A stretch of 64,000 bases of DNA from Pseudomonas atagonensis (GTDB taxonomy: Bacteria > Pseudomonadota > Gammaproteobacteria > Pseudomonadales > Pseudomonadaceae): contig NZ_VXCA01000025.1 of the NCBI RefSeq assembly GCF_011369485.1, forward strand, positions 496,001-560,000, given 5' to 3'. A model generated the notes under the pieces. It saw only the letters and a list, made by a program, of their open reading frames with translations. It searched no databases and had not been told where the DNA came from. Both the position numbers and the translations under genes were made by a program. Shown here one piece after another: positions 51,503 to 61,651 of the stretch (its first letter is position 1; every line of letters begins with the position of its first letter).

Positions 51503-52114
51503 TCAGTGCAGACCCTGAATGTAGCTGGCGACGGCGGCGATGTCTTCATCACTGAGTTTGCGGGCGATGGTGCGCATGGTCATGGCGTCGCCATCGTTGC
51601 TGCGACCGGCTTCTTCCTTGCGGAAGTCGGTCAGCTGCTTGGCGATGTATTGCGCGTGTTGGCCGCCCAGATGCGGAAACCCTGCGGCAGCGTTGCCGGC
51701 GCCATTCGGCGAGTGGCAACCGGTGCAGGCTGGCAGGCCTTTTTCCAGATTGCCGCCGCGGAACAGGGCTTCACCGCGCGCGACGATCTTCGGATCGGCA
51801 GCGCCGACGCTGCCTTTCTGGCTGGCGAACCAGGCGGCGATGTCAGCGAGATCCTGATCGCTCAGGTTGGTCAGCAGGCCGGTCATTTCCAGAACGGTGC
51901 GCTTGCCCGACTTGATGTCGTGCAGCTGCTTGGTCAGGTAGCGTTCACCCTGGCCGGCCAGTTTTGGAAAGTTTGGTGCCATGCTGTTCCCGTCCGGACC
52001 ATGGCAGGCTCCGCAAACGGCAGCTTTCGCCTGGCCGGCGGCGGCATCACCGGCAGCATGGGCGAAGCCTGAAATTCCCACGGTCAACAGCAGACTCACG
52101 ATCAGTTTGTTCAT
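51503..52114 (-). CDS. Diheme cytochrome c4
   Basis: Periplasmic electron carrier of 203 residues with two c-type domains. The signal peptide is 1-21. The first CGACH is at residues 34-38 and the second (CTGCH) near 134; Met ligands are in PNFPKLAGQGERYL and FPHLGGQHAQYI-type contexts. It likely feeds electrons to terminal oxidases. It precedes dsbA with its own terminator between them. Confidence 0.95.
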   Translation of the reverse strand: MNKLIVSLLLTVGISGFAHAAGDAAAGQAKAAVCGACHGPDGNSMAPNFPKLAGQGERYLTKQLHDIKSGKRTVLEMTGLLTNLSDQDLADIAAWFASQKGSVGAADPKIVARGEALFRGGNLEKGLPACTGCHSPNGAGNAAAGFPHLGGQHAQYIAKQLTDFRKEEAGRSNDGDAMTMRTIARKLSDEDIAAVASYIQGLH

Positions 52115-52146
52115 CAGCTAATCCAACTACGGCTAAGGGTTAAGAG

Positions 52147-52452
52147 TTATGGACCGGGTTTACTTCCGCTCATCCAAAGGATGATGGCCTGGTAATCCTC
52201 GGTACTGCAGTCCATGCACAAACCACGCGGCGGCATCGCCTTGAAACCCTGGGTTACGTGTTGCACCAGCGTCTCCATACCTTTCGCCAACCTCGGCGTC
52301 CAAGCTTCCTGATCGCCTCTTCTGGGCGCCATGGGTAGTTGGCCGGAATGACAGGCACCACAAACACGGTTGTACACGGCTTCCGGATCCTGTGTAGCCT
52401 GTGCGCTGTAAAGCGGCATCAAGACTCCGGCAGCCAGCAGCCATTTCGTCAT
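52147..52452 (-). CDS. Monoheme cytochrome c5
   Basis: Small periplasmic c-type cytochrome of 101 residues: signal peptide about 1-19, CGACH haem site at 31-35, axial Met in AMPPRGLCMDC, which also holds the two Cys of the c5 disulfide. It lies 32 nt upstream of the cytochrome c4 gene in the same direction, so the two carriers are probably co-expressed. Confidence 0.94.
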   Translation of the reverse strand: MTKWLLAAGVLMPLYSAQATQDPEAVYNRVCGACHSGQLPMAPRRGDQEAWTPRLAKGMETLVQHVTQGFKAMPPRGLCMDCSTEDYQAIILWMSGSKPGP

Positions 52453-52643
52453 AAAACGACCTTTTCAGGGTTGAGAGCGTTCTGCGTTCTAATGCGCAAT
52501 CAAGGTCTGTCGCTCTCGTGAACTTCATCCTACGCTGGGACAAAGCACACACAAAATCTGCGGCATTATATACTGGCGTCACTGAAACGGAAGCGACACC
52601 GCGTTCCGCGCCCAATCCCGGCGCCGCCCACATCGGAAATCCC

Positions 52644-53285
52644 ATGCAACTCAAGAATCCCATCCTCGGCCTGTGCCAACAGTCCACGTTCATGCTCAGT
52701 GCCGCCAAAGTCGATCAGTGCCCTGACGACGAGGGCTTTGAAGTGGCCTTTGCCGGTCGTTCCAACGCCGGCAAATCCAGCGCCCTGAACACCCTGACTC
52801 ACGCCAGCCTGGCGCGCACCTCGAAAACTCCGGGTCGCACACAGCTGTTGAACTTCTTCAAGCTAGACGATGATCGGCGTCTGGTCGACCTGCCGGGCTA
52901 CGGTTATGCAAAAGTACCGATCCCGCTCAAGCAACACTGGCAGCGTCACTTGGAGGCTTACCTCGGTGGCCGCGAGAGTTTGAAGGGTTTGATTCTGATG
53001 ATGGACATCCGTCATCCAATGACTGACTTCGACCTGCTGATGCTCGACTGGGCCGTTGCGGCCGGCATGCCGATGCACATCCTGCTGACCAAGGCCGACA
53101 AACTGACCTACGGCGCAGCCAAGAACACCCTGCTCAAAGTGCAGTCGGAAATCCGCAAGGGTTGGGGCGATCTGGTCACCATCCAGCTGTTCTCCGCACC
53201 AAAACGCATGGGCCTGGAAGAGGCCTACACTGTCCTGGCAGGCTGGATGGAACTGGCAGACAAAGGTGCCGAGGCGACTGAGTAA
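52644..53285 (+). CDS. engB: Ribosome biogenesis GTPase EngB/YsxC
   Basis: GTPase for late 50S assembly. It has 213 residues, with G1 GRSNAGKSS (38-46), G3 DLPGYGYA and G4 TKAD. The ATG at 52644 gives the normal N-terminus (MQLKNPILGLCQQSTFM). It is divergent from the cytochrome c5 gene and convergent with polA; the gap to polA holds the ErsA sRNA, the same arrangement as spf between polA and yihA in E. coli. Confidence 0.95.
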   Translation: MQLKNPILGLCQQSTFMLSAAKVDQCPDDEGFEVAFAGRSNAGKSSALNTLTHASLARTSKTPGRTQLLNFFKLDDDRRLVDLPGYGYAKVPIPLKQHWQRHLEAYLGGRESLKGLILMMDIRHPMTDFDLLMLDWAVAAGMPMHILLTKADKLTYGAAKNTLLKVQSEIRKGWGDLVTIQLFSAPKRMGLEEAYTVLAGWMELADKGAEATE

Positions 53286-53352
53286 CAGTGATTAGAAAAT
53301 TGGTTGTGGTGCTTTCAACGCACTCTGAGCGTGCCACAGCCAATTTTCGGGC

Positions 53353-53396
53353 AAAAAAAGCCCCGGATTTCATTGGGGAGGGAGAAATTCCGGGGT
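53353..53396 (-). terminator. Terminator of the ErsA sRNA
   Basis: Minus strand: stem with CCCCGGA/TCCGGGG core, a C-rich loop (TCTCCCTCCCC), then seven U (A-run 53353-53359). Confidence 0.9.
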
Positions 53397-53484
53397 TCAA
53401 GTTCCGAACCGCTAGGGCGGGGTTCAGATATCTGCCAACACTTAACACAACATAGGAGCATCGAAGGGCTTCACCAGCCATTCA
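53353..53484 (-). ncRNA. ersA: ErsA small RNA (Spot 42 position)
   Basis: The engB-polA gap has a minus-strand transcript signature: a sigma-22-type promoter (53490-53517), a predicted start near 53484 and an intrinsic terminator at 53353-53396, giving about 132 nt, close to the size I recall for ErsA in P. aeruginosa. It has a hairpin GAACCCCGC/GCGGTTC and a C-rich single-stranded loop TCTCCCTCCCC in the terminator hairpin suited to pairing with ribosome sites. ErsA is a known envelope-stress sRNA; identity here rests on location, promoter and fold. Confidence 0.82.
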
Positions 53485-53489
53485 GTAAC

Positions 53490-53517
53490 TCTGAGTGGTG
53501 TCCTTCCAGATTAGTTC
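53490..53517 (-). promoter_or_regulatory. AlgU (sigma-22)-type promoter of ErsA
   Basis: GAACTA (53517-53512), 17-bp spacer, TCAGA (53494-53490) on the minus strand, against the consensus GAACTT-N16/17-TCTGA. The -35 differs at one position. Confidence 0.78.
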
Positions 53518-53624
53518 AGAATTTTTTCAAAAAGCTTTGGAATAATCCCGAGTGCTTTTCGAAATAAGCAGGGTTTGCCGGGGTTGCCGCGACAACAGGT
53601 CGCGGCGAACCGTGTTCAATAGGC

Positions 53625-56429
53625 TCAGTGAGCCTCATCCCAATTGTTGCCCACACCCACTTCGACCAGCAGCGGCACATCCAGTTTCGCCGCCTCGCTC
53701 ATGTGCACGCGAATCTCGGCGCTGACTTGCTCGACCAGATCCTCGCGAACCTCCAGCACCAATTCGTCGTGTACCTGCAGGATGACTTTGGCGTCGAGCC
53801 CGGACGTCGTCAGCCAGTTATCCACAGCCACCATGGCTTTCTTGATGATGTCCGCCGCCGTGCCCTGCATCGGCGCGTTGATCGCCGTGCGTTCGGCCGC
53901 TGCGCGTTCCTGCGGCTTGTTTGAGTTGATTTCCGGCAGGTACAGACGTCGGCCGAAGAAGGTTTCGACATAACCCTGATCCGCCGCCTGGGCGCGGGTG
54001 CGATCCATGTACTCACGCACGCCTGGATAGCGGGCGAAGTAGGTATCGATGTAAGCCTTGGCGGTCTTGGTGTCGACGCCGATGTCCTTGCCGAGTTTCT
54101 GCGCGCCCATGCCGTAGATCAGGCCGAAGTTGATCGCCTTGGCGCCACGGCGCTGGTCGGAGGTCACTTCGTTGAGTTCGACCTTGAACACTTCGGCAGC
54201 GGTCGCGGTGTGCACGTCGAGATTATTGCGGAAGGCGTTCATCAGGCCTTCGTCTTTGGACAGGTGGGCCATGATCCGCAGTTCGATCTGCGAATAGTCC
54301 GCTGCCAGCAGTTTGTAGCCTTGCGGCGCGACGAAAGCCTGACGAATGCGTCGGCCTTCAGCCGTGCGCACCGGGATGTTCTGCAGGTTCGGATCGCTGG
54401 AGGACAAACGCCCGGTCGATGCTACCGCCTGGTGATACGAGGTGTGGATGCGCCCGGTGCGCGGGTTGATCTGCTCCGGCAAACGATCGGTGTAGGTGCT
54501 TTTCAGCTTGCTCATCGAACGGTGCTCCATCAGCACCTTCGGCAAGCGGTGATCGTCTTCAGCGAGCTTCGCCAACACTTCTTCAGCAGTGGACGGCTGA
54601 CCCTTGGCGGTCTTCTTCAATACCGGCAGGCCGAGTTTTTCGTAAAGAATCACGCCCAGTTGCTTTGGCGACCCGAGGTTGAATTCTTCGCCGGCGATCT
54701 CGAACGCTTCGCGCTCCAGCGCCACCATTTTGTTGCCGAGCTCAATGCTCTGGATGCCGAGCAGTTCAGCATCGACGAACGCGCCTTGACGCTCGATGCG
54801 CGCCAGTACCGGCACCAGTGGAATTTCGATGTCAGTCAAAACGCTGGCCAGGCTCGGGATGGCGCTGAGTTTTTCGAACAAGGTTTGGTGCAGACGCAGG
54901 GTGATGTCAGCGTCTTCCGCGGCATACGGCCCGGCCTGTTCCAGAGCGATCTGGTCGAAGGTCAACTGCTTGGCGCCTTTGCCGGCGATGTCCTGGAAGC
55001 TCACGGTGGTGTGATCCAGGTACTTCTGCGCGAGGCTGTCCATGTCGTGACGGGTGGCGGTGGAGTTGAGCACGTAGGACTCAAGCATCGTGTCAAAGGC
55101 GATGCCACGCACGTTGATGCCTTCGTTCTGATCGCCACCGATGGCGCAGTTGGCCAGGATGTTCATGTCGAACTTGGCGTGCTGGCCGACCTTGAGCTTG
55201 CTCGGGTCTTCGAGAATCGGCTTGAGCGCGCGCAGCACGGTGTCGCGGTCCAGTTGTTCCGGTACGCCGATGTAGGAGTGGGTCAGCGGAATGTACGCGG
55301 CCTCGTTGGCCTGCACGGCGAACGACAAGCCGACCAGCTGCGCCTGCTGCGCGTCGATGCCGGTGGTTTCGGTGTCGAAAGCGAACAGCTTGGCGTTGTT
55401 GAGTTTTTCCAGCCAGACGTCGAAGCGCGCCTGATCGAGGATGGTTTCGTAAGCGGCTTCAGCCGGAGCGGCGGGGGCTTCTTCTGCTGGTGCGCTGAAC
55501 AGATCGCCGGCCGGTGCAGGCGCGGCGGCAGCGCTCAGTTCCAGTCGTTTGGCGTCGCGATCCAGGTCGTTGATCCAGCTCTTGAACTCCAGCAGGGTGT
55601 ACAGCTCGTAGAGCTTGGCCGGGTCTTCCGCGCCCATTTGCAGGTCGTCGAGTTCGACGTCCAGCGGCACGTCGACCTTGATGGTCGCCAGTTGGTAGGA
55701 GAGGAACGCCATCTCCTTGTGCTCTTCGAGCTTGGCCGGCAGGGTCTTGGCGCCGCGAATCGGCAGAGTCGGCACGATGTCGAGATTGGCGTACAGCTCG
55801 GTGAGGCCGCCGTTGACGCCGACCAGCAGGCCGGAAGCGGTCTTCGGGCCGATACCGGGAACGCCCGGGATGTTGTCGGAAGAGTCGCCCATCAACGCCA
55901 GGTAATCGATGATCTGCTCCGGTGCGACGCCGAATTTCTCCTTCACGCCTTCCACATCCATCGAACTACCGGACATGGTGTTGACCAAGGTAATGTGGCC
56001 GTCGACCAGTTGTGCCATGTCCTTGTCGCCGGTGGAGATGATCACCGGACGGTTGGCGGCCGCGCTGCTGCGGGCGAGGGTGCCGATCACGTCGTCGGCC
56101 TCGACACCTTCCACGCACAACAGCGGGAAGCCCAAAGCCTTCACGCTCTGGTGCAGAGGTTCGATCTGCAGGCGCATGTCGTCGGGCATGCTTGGGCGGT
56201 TGGCCTTGTATTCGGCGTACATCTCATCGCGAAAGGTCCCGCCCTTGGCGTCGAAAACCACCGCGAACGGGCTGTCCGGATACTGCTTGCGCAGACTCTT
56301 GAGCATGTTCAGCACGCCTTTGACCGCTCCGGTCGGCAGGCCTTTGGAGGTGGTCAGCGGTGGCAGGGCGTGGAAAGCGCGGTACAGGTAAGACGAACCG
56401 TCCACCAGGACGAGGGGGGCTTGGCTCAT
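53625..56429 (-). CDS. polA: DNA polymerase I
   Basis: A 934-residue repair and Okazaki-processing polymerase. The N-terminal 5' nuclease begins LVLVDGSSYLYRAFHALPPL; the 3'-5' exonuclease has FAFDTETTG; the polymerase has motif A (LAADYSQIELRIMAHLS), motif B (RRGAKAINFGLIYGM) and motif C (QVHDELVLEV). The ATG at 56429 was chosen because an in-frame TTG 12 nt upstream would sit on the AAAAGG site. An exact DnaA 9-mer falls inside the gene at 53818. Confidence 0.97.
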   Translation of the reverse strand: MSQAPLVLVDGSSYLYRAFHALPPLTTSKGLPTGAVKGVLNMLKSLRKQYPDSPFAVVFDAKGGTFRDEMYAEYKANRPSMPDDMRLQIEPLHQSVKALGFPLLCVEGVEADDVIGTLARSSAAANRPVIISTGDKDMAQLVDGHITLVNTMSGSSMDVEGVKEKFGVAPEQIIDYLALMGDSSDNIPGVPGIGPKTASGLLVGVNGGLTELYANLDIVPTLPIRGAKTLPAKLEEHKEMAFLSYQLATIKVDVPLDVELDDLQMGAEDPAKLYELYTLLEFKSWINDLDRDAKRLELSAAAAPAPAGDLFSAPAEEAPAAPAEAAYETILDQARFDVWLEKLNNAKLFAFDTETTGIDAQQAQLVGLSFAVQANEAAYIPLTHSYIGVPEQLDRDTVLRALKPILEDPSKLKVGQHAKFDMNILANCAIGGDQNEGINVRGIAFDTMLESYVLNSTATRHDMDSLAQKYLDHTTVSFQDIAGKGAKQLTFDQIALEQAGPYAAEDADITLRLHQTLFEKLSAIPSLASVLTDIEIPLVPVLARIERQGAFVDAELLGIQSIELGNKMVALEREAFEIAGEEFNLGSPKQLGVILYEKLGLPVLKKTAKGQPSTAEEVLAKLAEDDHRLPKVLMEHRSMSKLKSTYTDRLPEQINPRTGRIHTSYHQAVASTGRLSSSDPNLQNIPVRTAEGRRIRQAFVAPQGYKLLAADYSQIELRIMAHLSKDEGLMNAFRNNLDVHTATAAEVFKVELNEVTSDQRRGAKAINFGLIYGMGAQKLGKDIGVDTKTAKAYIDTYFARYPGVREYMDRTRAQAADQGYVETFFGRRLYLPEINSNKPQERAAAERTAINAPMQGTAADIIKKAMVAVDNWLTTSGLDAKVILQVHDELVLEVREDLVEQVSAEIRVHMSEAAKLDVPLLVEVGVGNNWDEAH

Positions 56430-56503
56430 GAGCAGGATCAACCTTTTCGGCGGGTCCGGCGCTAGAATAGCGGGACCGTTGACGACAAAGGGACAAGGTT
56501 ATC

Positions 56504-56800
56504 ATGCGTACGTTAAATCGCTTGCTGCTGGTCGGTCTGATTGCTGCCTCACCCTTGGCCGCGATGGCGGCGGATGATGTGCCGGCAAATGAGCCGGAAG
56601 TTACCATTAACACGCACACGGAAGGCGACAAGGTCATTCAGGAATACAGCCGGAGTGGCTTCGTGTATGCGATCAAGGTCACGCCAAAGGGCGGAAAACC
56701 GTATTTCCTGGTCCGCGCCGATGGTACGGACGCGAACTACATACGCTCCGACCAGCCGGATATGCTGATTCCGTCGTGGGAAATTTTTACCTGGAAGTAA
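56504..56800 (+). CDS. DUF2782 periplasmic protein
   Basis: A 98-residue exported protein: signal peptide about 1-22 (ends AMA), then a short beta-rich domain (EVTINTHTEGDKVIQEYSRS, YAIKVTPKGGKPYFLVRADG). Function unknown; the gene is regularly found between polA and thrB in Pseudomonas (PA5494). It is divergent from polA. Confidence 0.88.
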   Translation: MRTLNRLLLVGLIAASPLAAMAADDVPANEPEVTINTHTEGDKVIQEYSRSGFVYAIKVTPKGGKPYFLVRADGTDANYIRSDQPDMLIPSWEIFTWK

Positions 56801-56818
56801 GTTTCCCGACTTTTAATC

Positions 56819-56840
56819 GGCGCCGCGCGAAAGCGGCGCC
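56819..56840 (+). terminator. Strong hairpin after DUF2782 gene
   Basis: GGCGCCGC/GCGGCGCC 8-bp stem with a GCGAAA loop, 18 nt after the stop. There is no immediate U-run (AGAACTGAGCAGTTTTT follows), so termination would be partial. Confidence 0.5.
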
Positions 56841-56861
56841 AGAACTGAGCAGTTTTTAACC

Positions 56862-57815
56862 ATGTCTGTGTTCACTCCCCTGGCTCGGCCCGAGCTGGAA
56901 ACTTTTCTCGCCCCTTACGGGCTCGGCCGTCTGCTCGATTTCCAGGGGATCGCCGCCGGCAGTGAAAACACCAATTTCTTCATCAGTCTGGAGCAGGGCG
57001 AATTCGTCCTGACCCTGGTCGAACGCGGCCCGGTGCAAGAGATGCCGTTCTTCATCGACCTGCTCGACGTGCTGCACGAGGCTGATTTGCCTGTGCCGTA
57101 CGCGTTGCGTACCACCGACGGCGTGGCGTTGCGTGAACTGAAGGGCAAACCGGCGCTGCTGCAGCCGCGCCTGTCCGGCAAGCACATCAAGGTCGCCAAT
57201 GCCCAGCATTGCGCGCAGGTCGGCGAGTTGCAGGCGCATCTGCACCTGGCCACTCAGGGCGAGCGCATGATCAAGCGCAAGACCGATCGTGGCCTGGACT
57301 GGATGCTGGAAGAGGGCACCGAGTTGCTCTCGCACCTGAGCGATGAGCCGCGTGCCCTGCTGCAAAAAGCCCTGGATGAAATCACCGAGCGCAAGGACAG
57401 GATCCTCGCGCTGCCTCGGGCGAACATTCATGCCGACCTGTTTCGCGACAACGCGATGTTCGAAGGCACGCACCTGACCGGGCTGATCGACTTCTACAAC
57501 GCCTGCTCGGGGCCGATGCTCTACGACGTGGCGATTGCCTTGAACGACTGGTGTTCGGACGACGACGGGGTGATTGATGGCCCACGGGCGCGGGCGTTCC
57601 TCGGTGCTTATGCGGCATTACGCCCGTTCACGGCAGCCGAAGCAGAGTTGTGGCCGACCATGCTGCGCGTGGCCTGTGTGCGGTTCTGGCTGTCGCGGTT
57701 GATCGCGGCCGAGCAGTTCGCCGGGCAGGATGTGCTGATTCATGATCCGCAGGAGTTTGAGCAGCGGTTGGCGCAGCGGCAAACGGTCAATACACCGTTG
57801 CCTTTCGCCCTCTGA
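56862..57815 (+). CDS. thrB: Homoserine kinase (APH-fold type)
   Basis: Phosphorylates homoserine in threonine synthesis. It has 317 residues and is of the aminoglycoside-phosphotransferase-like ThrB class used by Pseudomonas, not the GHMP class of E. coli. The N-terminus is MSVFTPLARPELETFLAPYGLG; the catalytic loop is NIHADLFRDN and the metal Asp lies in GLIDFYNACSG. It is followed by a 13-bp hairpin. Confidence 0.94.
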   Translation: MSVFTPLARPELETFLAPYGLGRLLDFQGIAAGSENTNFFISLEQGEFVLTLVERGPVQEMPFFIDLLDVLHEADLPVPYALRTTDGVALRELKGKPALLQPRLSGKHIKVANAQHCAQVGELQAHLHLATQGERMIKRKTDRGLDWMLEEGTELLSHLSDEPRALLQKALDEITERKDRILALPRANIHADLFRDNAMFEGTHLTGLIDFYNACSGPMLYDVAIALNDWCSDDDGVIDGPRARAFLGAYAALRPFTAAEAELWPTMLRVACVRFWLSRLIAAEQFAGQDVLIHDPQEFEQRLAQRQTVNTPLPFAL

Positions 57816-57817
57816 TT

Positions 57818-57850
57818 TGCGGTGAGGGGGGGACTTTCCCCCTCACCGCA
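57818..57850. terminator. 13-bp hairpin between thrB and znuA
   Basis: TGCGGTGAGGGGG/CCCCCTCACCGCA with a 7-nt loop between convergent genes. It lacks a U-run on either side, so it may act through stem strength or as a transcript end stabiliser. Confidence 0.6.
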
Positions 57851-57862
57851 GGATTTTGCGGG

Positions 57863-58783
57863 TTACAAAGACTCCAGGCATCCCGCCAGATCATTACCCA
57901 GTTTTTCCAGCACCTGCTCATACCCCTGAGCCGTCGCCGGGGTGTACCCGCCCAACGCATCCAGCTCGGCCAGTTTCACCGGCAGACCAGCTACCAGTGT
58001 CTCGGCCAAACGCGGACGCAACGGCGGCTCGCTGAACACACAGGTCTTGCCCACTTCCTGCAAACGCTTGCGCATCGCCGCGACATGCTGCGCGCCCGGC
58101 TGCACCTCTGCCGCCACGCTGAACACGCCGGTGTGCTTCAAACCGTAAGCCTCTTCGAAGTAATCAAAGGCTTCGTGAAAAACGAAGTACGGCTTGCCTT
58201 CAACGTTGGCCAGACGCTTCTTCAGACGCTGATCCAATGCATCCAGACGTTCGTCGAAAGCCTTGGCGTTGCTCTGATAGCGTTCGGCGTTGGCCGGATC
58301 GGCAGCGCTCAAGTCAGCCGCCATCTTGTCGGCAATGACCCGCGCGTTGACCGGCGATAGCCACAAATGTGCATCGAGGGTGCCCGGGCGATGGTCGTGG
58401 TCATGCTCATCGGCGTCTTCGGCGTGGGAGTGGCTGTCTTCAGCGAAGTGCCGCAGCTTCATCCCCGGCAGATCCTGCACCGCCACGCTCGGCAGCGTAC
58501 GACCGTTCAGCACGCGCGGCAGGAAACCTTCCATGTCCGGGCCGATCCAGTAGAGCAGATCCACCGACTGCACCTTCCGTACGTCGGACGGGCGCAGGGC
58601 GTAATTGTGTGGCGAGGCGCCGGGCGGCAGCAGCACTTCGGGAATCGCCACGCCGTCCTGCACGGCCGCGGCAATCAGCTGCAACGGCTTGATGCTGGTG
58701 AGGACTTTGACCTCGGCCTGAGCCGAACCGATCAGCAGAAAACTGGCGACAAAAGCCACAAAAACAGAAAAAAGTCGGGACAC
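57863..58783 (-). CDS. znuA: Zinc ABC transporter substrate-binding protein
   Basis: Periplasmic zinc-capture protein of about 306 residues. The signal peptide ends SAQA. Cluster A-I fold with PPGASPHNYALRPSD, a His/Asp-rich loop (HSHAEDADEHDHDHRPG) before DAHLWLSP, and a conserved HEAFDYF. The GTG at 58783 was chosen because GAGTGG lies 5 nt upstream; an in-frame GTG at 58792 is possible. It is divergent from zur, so the gap should hold the Zur operator. Confidence 0.95.
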   Translation of the reverse strand: MSRLFSVFVAFVASFLLIGSAQAEVKVLTSIKPLQLIAAAVQDGVAIPEVLLPPGASPHNYALRPSDVRKVQSVDLLYWIGPDMEGFLPRVLNGRTLPSVAVQDLPGMKLRHFAEDSHSHAEDADEHDHDHRPGTLDAHLWLSPVNARVIADKMAADLSAADPANAERYQSNAKAFDERLDALDQRLKKRLANVEGKPYFVFHEAFDYFEEAYGLKHTGVFSVAAEVQPGAQHVAAMRKRLQEVGKTCVFSEPPLRPRLAETLVAGLPVKLAELDALGGYTPATAQGYEQVLEKLGNDLAGCLESL

Positions 58784-58810
58784 GATGACCACTCAAGGAG
58801 GCGAGAACGG

Positions 58811-58823
58811 GTAACATAATAAC
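58811..58823. promoter_or_regulatory. Possible Zur-binding region between znuA and zur
   Basis: GTAACATAATAAC lies in the 66-bp divergent gap. It has two TAAC half-sites but they are direct rather than inverted repeats, so the match to the usual Zur dyad is weak. Confidence 0.3.
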
Positions 58824-58849
58824 GTCTCTATCAAAACTCGTCGCCGCCC

Positions 58850-59331
58850 ATGCCTATTACACCGATTGCCAGCCGTCCCCACGACCACTCACATTGCGTG
58901 CACAGCGCTTTGTCCGAGGCCGATACCTTGTGCGCCCAGAAAGGCTTGCGCCTGACCGCGTTGCGCCGCCGGGTGCTGGAACTGGTGTGGCAGAGCCACA
59001 AGCCGCTGGGCGCCTACGACATTCTCGCCGTGCTCAGCGAGCAGGACGGCCGCCGCGCTGCGCCGCCGACCGTGTACCGCGCACTGGATTTCCTCCTGGA
59101 AAACGGCCTTGTGCACCGCATCTCCTCGCTCAACGCCTTCGTTGGCTGCGTACACCCGGAGCACGCGCATCAGGGCCAGTTCTTGATCTGCCGCGACTGC
59201 CACGCTGCCATCGAACTTGAGCAAAAAGTGATCAGTGACGCGATCATCAACAGCGCCAGGGACGTTGGTTTCATCGTCGAAGCACAGACCGTCGAAGTCG
59301 TCGGCCTGTGCTCCGGTTGCCAGGGGGCTTG

Positions 59332-59332
<1 letters not shown>
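58850..59332 (+). CDS. zur: Fur-family zinc uptake regulator
   Basis: Zinc-responsive repressor of 160 residues. N-terminal winged helix (LTALRRRVLELVWQSHKPLGAYDIL, PPTVYRALDFLLENGLVHRI), then the dimerisation and metal domain with HPEHAHQGQFLICRDCHAAIEL and the structural-zinc pair in GLCSGCQGA. Also named np20 in P. aeruginosa. It overlaps znuC by 1 nt (TGATG), so it is the first gene of zur-znuC-znuB. Confidence 0.94.
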
Positions 59333-60109
<777 letters not shown>

Positions 60110-60117
<8 letters not shown>

Positions 60118-60898
60118 TTTTCTGTTGTATGCCCTGCTCGCAGGTCTGGCGTTGGCGGTGGTCGCAGGACCACTCGGCTCGTTCGTGGTCTGGCGGCGTA
60201 TGGCCTATTTCGGCGACACCTTGTCCCACGCGGCATTGCTCGGCGTGGCGTTGGGTTTTCTGCTGGATGTCAGCCCGACGGTGGCGGTGACGGTCGGCTG
60301 CCTGCTGCTGGCGGTGCTTTTGGTCACGCTTCAACAGCGCCAACCGCTGGCGTCCGACACGCTTTTGGGAATTCTCGCACCGAGCACGCTCTCTCTCGGG
60401 CTGGTGGTACTAAGCTTCATGCATGAAGTGCGGATCGACCTGATGGCCTATCTGTTCGGCGACCTGCTGGCGATCAGTCCAACCGATCTGGCATGGATCC
60501 TCGGTGGCAGTGCGGCGGTGCTGGTGTTGCTGGTGACGCTGTGGCGACCACTGCTGGCGATCACCGTGCACGAAGAGCTGGCCAAGGTCGAAGGCCTGCC
60601 GGTGGCGGGCTTGCGCATGGCGCTGATGCTGTTGATTGCGGTGGTGATCGCAGTGGCGATGAAAATCGTCGGTGTATTGCTGATTACTTCGCTGTTGATC
60701 ATCCCGGCGGCTGCGGCACAGCGTCACGCCCGTTCACCGGAGCAGATGGCACTGGGCGCGAGCCTGCTGGGCATACTCGCGGTGTGTGGCGGGCTGGCGC
60801 TGTCGTGGTTCAAGGACACCCCGGCTGGCCCGTCAATCGTTGTGACGGCGGCCGCACTGTTTCTGCTGAGTTTTGTTCTGCCCCGTCGAGGGGTGTAG
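60110..60898 (+). CDS. znuB: Zinc ABC transporter permease
   Basis: Inner-membrane permease of 262 residues with about 8 hydrophobic segments. The N-terminus is MADFLLYALLAGLALAVVAGPLGSF; GDTLSHAALLGVALG is the family signature for metal-type permeases. The ATG at 60110 lies inside the znuC 3' end (8-nt overlap). Confidence 0.95.
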
Positions 60899-60935
60899 AC
60901 TTGCTCGCTTTTTGCGCAATTAGAGAGTCGCAGGA

Positions 60936-61649
60936 ATGAAGCCGTTCGCCTCCCGTTATCTGCTCCTTGTCGCATTTTCAGTGCTGCTGGGCGCCTGCCA
61001 AAGCACGCCGCCGGTGGCCGAAGCCCCGGATGCGCGAGCTACGGCCATCGCACAGCTGGAGCAAAGCCTGGCCAGCAGCGAACTGGCCACTGCCGAAGAC
61101 CAACTGGCCGCCTTGCAGGCTGAAACCCCCAACGATCAATCCCTTGAGCAATATCAGCGGCAACTGGCCGAAGCGTATCTGCGCCGTAGCCAGATCGTGC
61201 TGCAGAAGGGTGATGTGAACGCGGCTGCCACGGCGTTGAGCCGCGCTCGCGCGTTGATGCCGAAAGCACCGGCGCTGACCGGTGGTGTAAACGGGGCGAT
61301 CACCGAAGCACGCAAGGCTGAGCTGGAAAAGGCTGAAGCAGCATTGCTGGCGGCTGAAGCCAAGCCGAAAGCCAAAGTGATCGACCCGACAGCCGAAAGC
61401 ACCACGGTGGCGCTGAACATCACCGATAGCCGCAAACTTCGTCGTCAACTGGATGCGATCGCCGCCGATGTAGTGAATTACGAATGTGCTGTGACCATTC
61501 AGGCGCCACGGACCAATGATTACCCTTGGTTGGCGACATTGTTGACCAAACGTGTGAAGAAACTGAATCCGGATTTCGATGTGCAGATCGAGAAGCAGAT
61601 CGTGCGCACAGTCCCGGCGCAGATGGTTCTGATTCCGCGAAAACCTTAA
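60936..61649 (+). CDS. Predicted lipoprotein of unknown function
   Basis: A 237-residue protein with lipobox LGAC (Cys21) and a largely helical body with an Ala/Glu/Gln-rich stretch (about 35-150, TPR-like spacing) and a C-terminal alpha/beta segment (TIQAPRTNDYPWLATLLTKR). It lies 37 nt after znuB in the same direction and may be co-transcribed; in PAO1 the next gene is also a hypothetical protein (PA5502). No zinc motif is seen. Confidence 0.8.
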   Translation: MKPFASRYLLLVAFSVLLGACQSTPPVAEAPDARATAIAQLEQSLASSELATAEDQLAALQAETPNDQSLEQYQRQLAEAYLRRSQIVLQKGDVNAAATALSRARALMPKAPALTGGVNGAITEARKAELEKAEAALLAAEAKPKAKVIDPTAESTTVALNITDSRKLRRQLDAIAADVVNYECAVTIQAPRTNDYPWLATLLTKRVKKLNPDFDVQIEKQIVRTVPAQMVLIPRKP

Positions 61650-61651
61650 AA

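Noticed and set aside
54210..56465. A 751-codon open frame opposite polA
   Set aside because: Mirror of the polA frame with no recognisable domain; polA motifs are complete on the other strand.
58811..58823. Classical Zur dyad
   Set aside because: Half-sites are in direct, not inverted, orientation; kept only as a low-confidence region.
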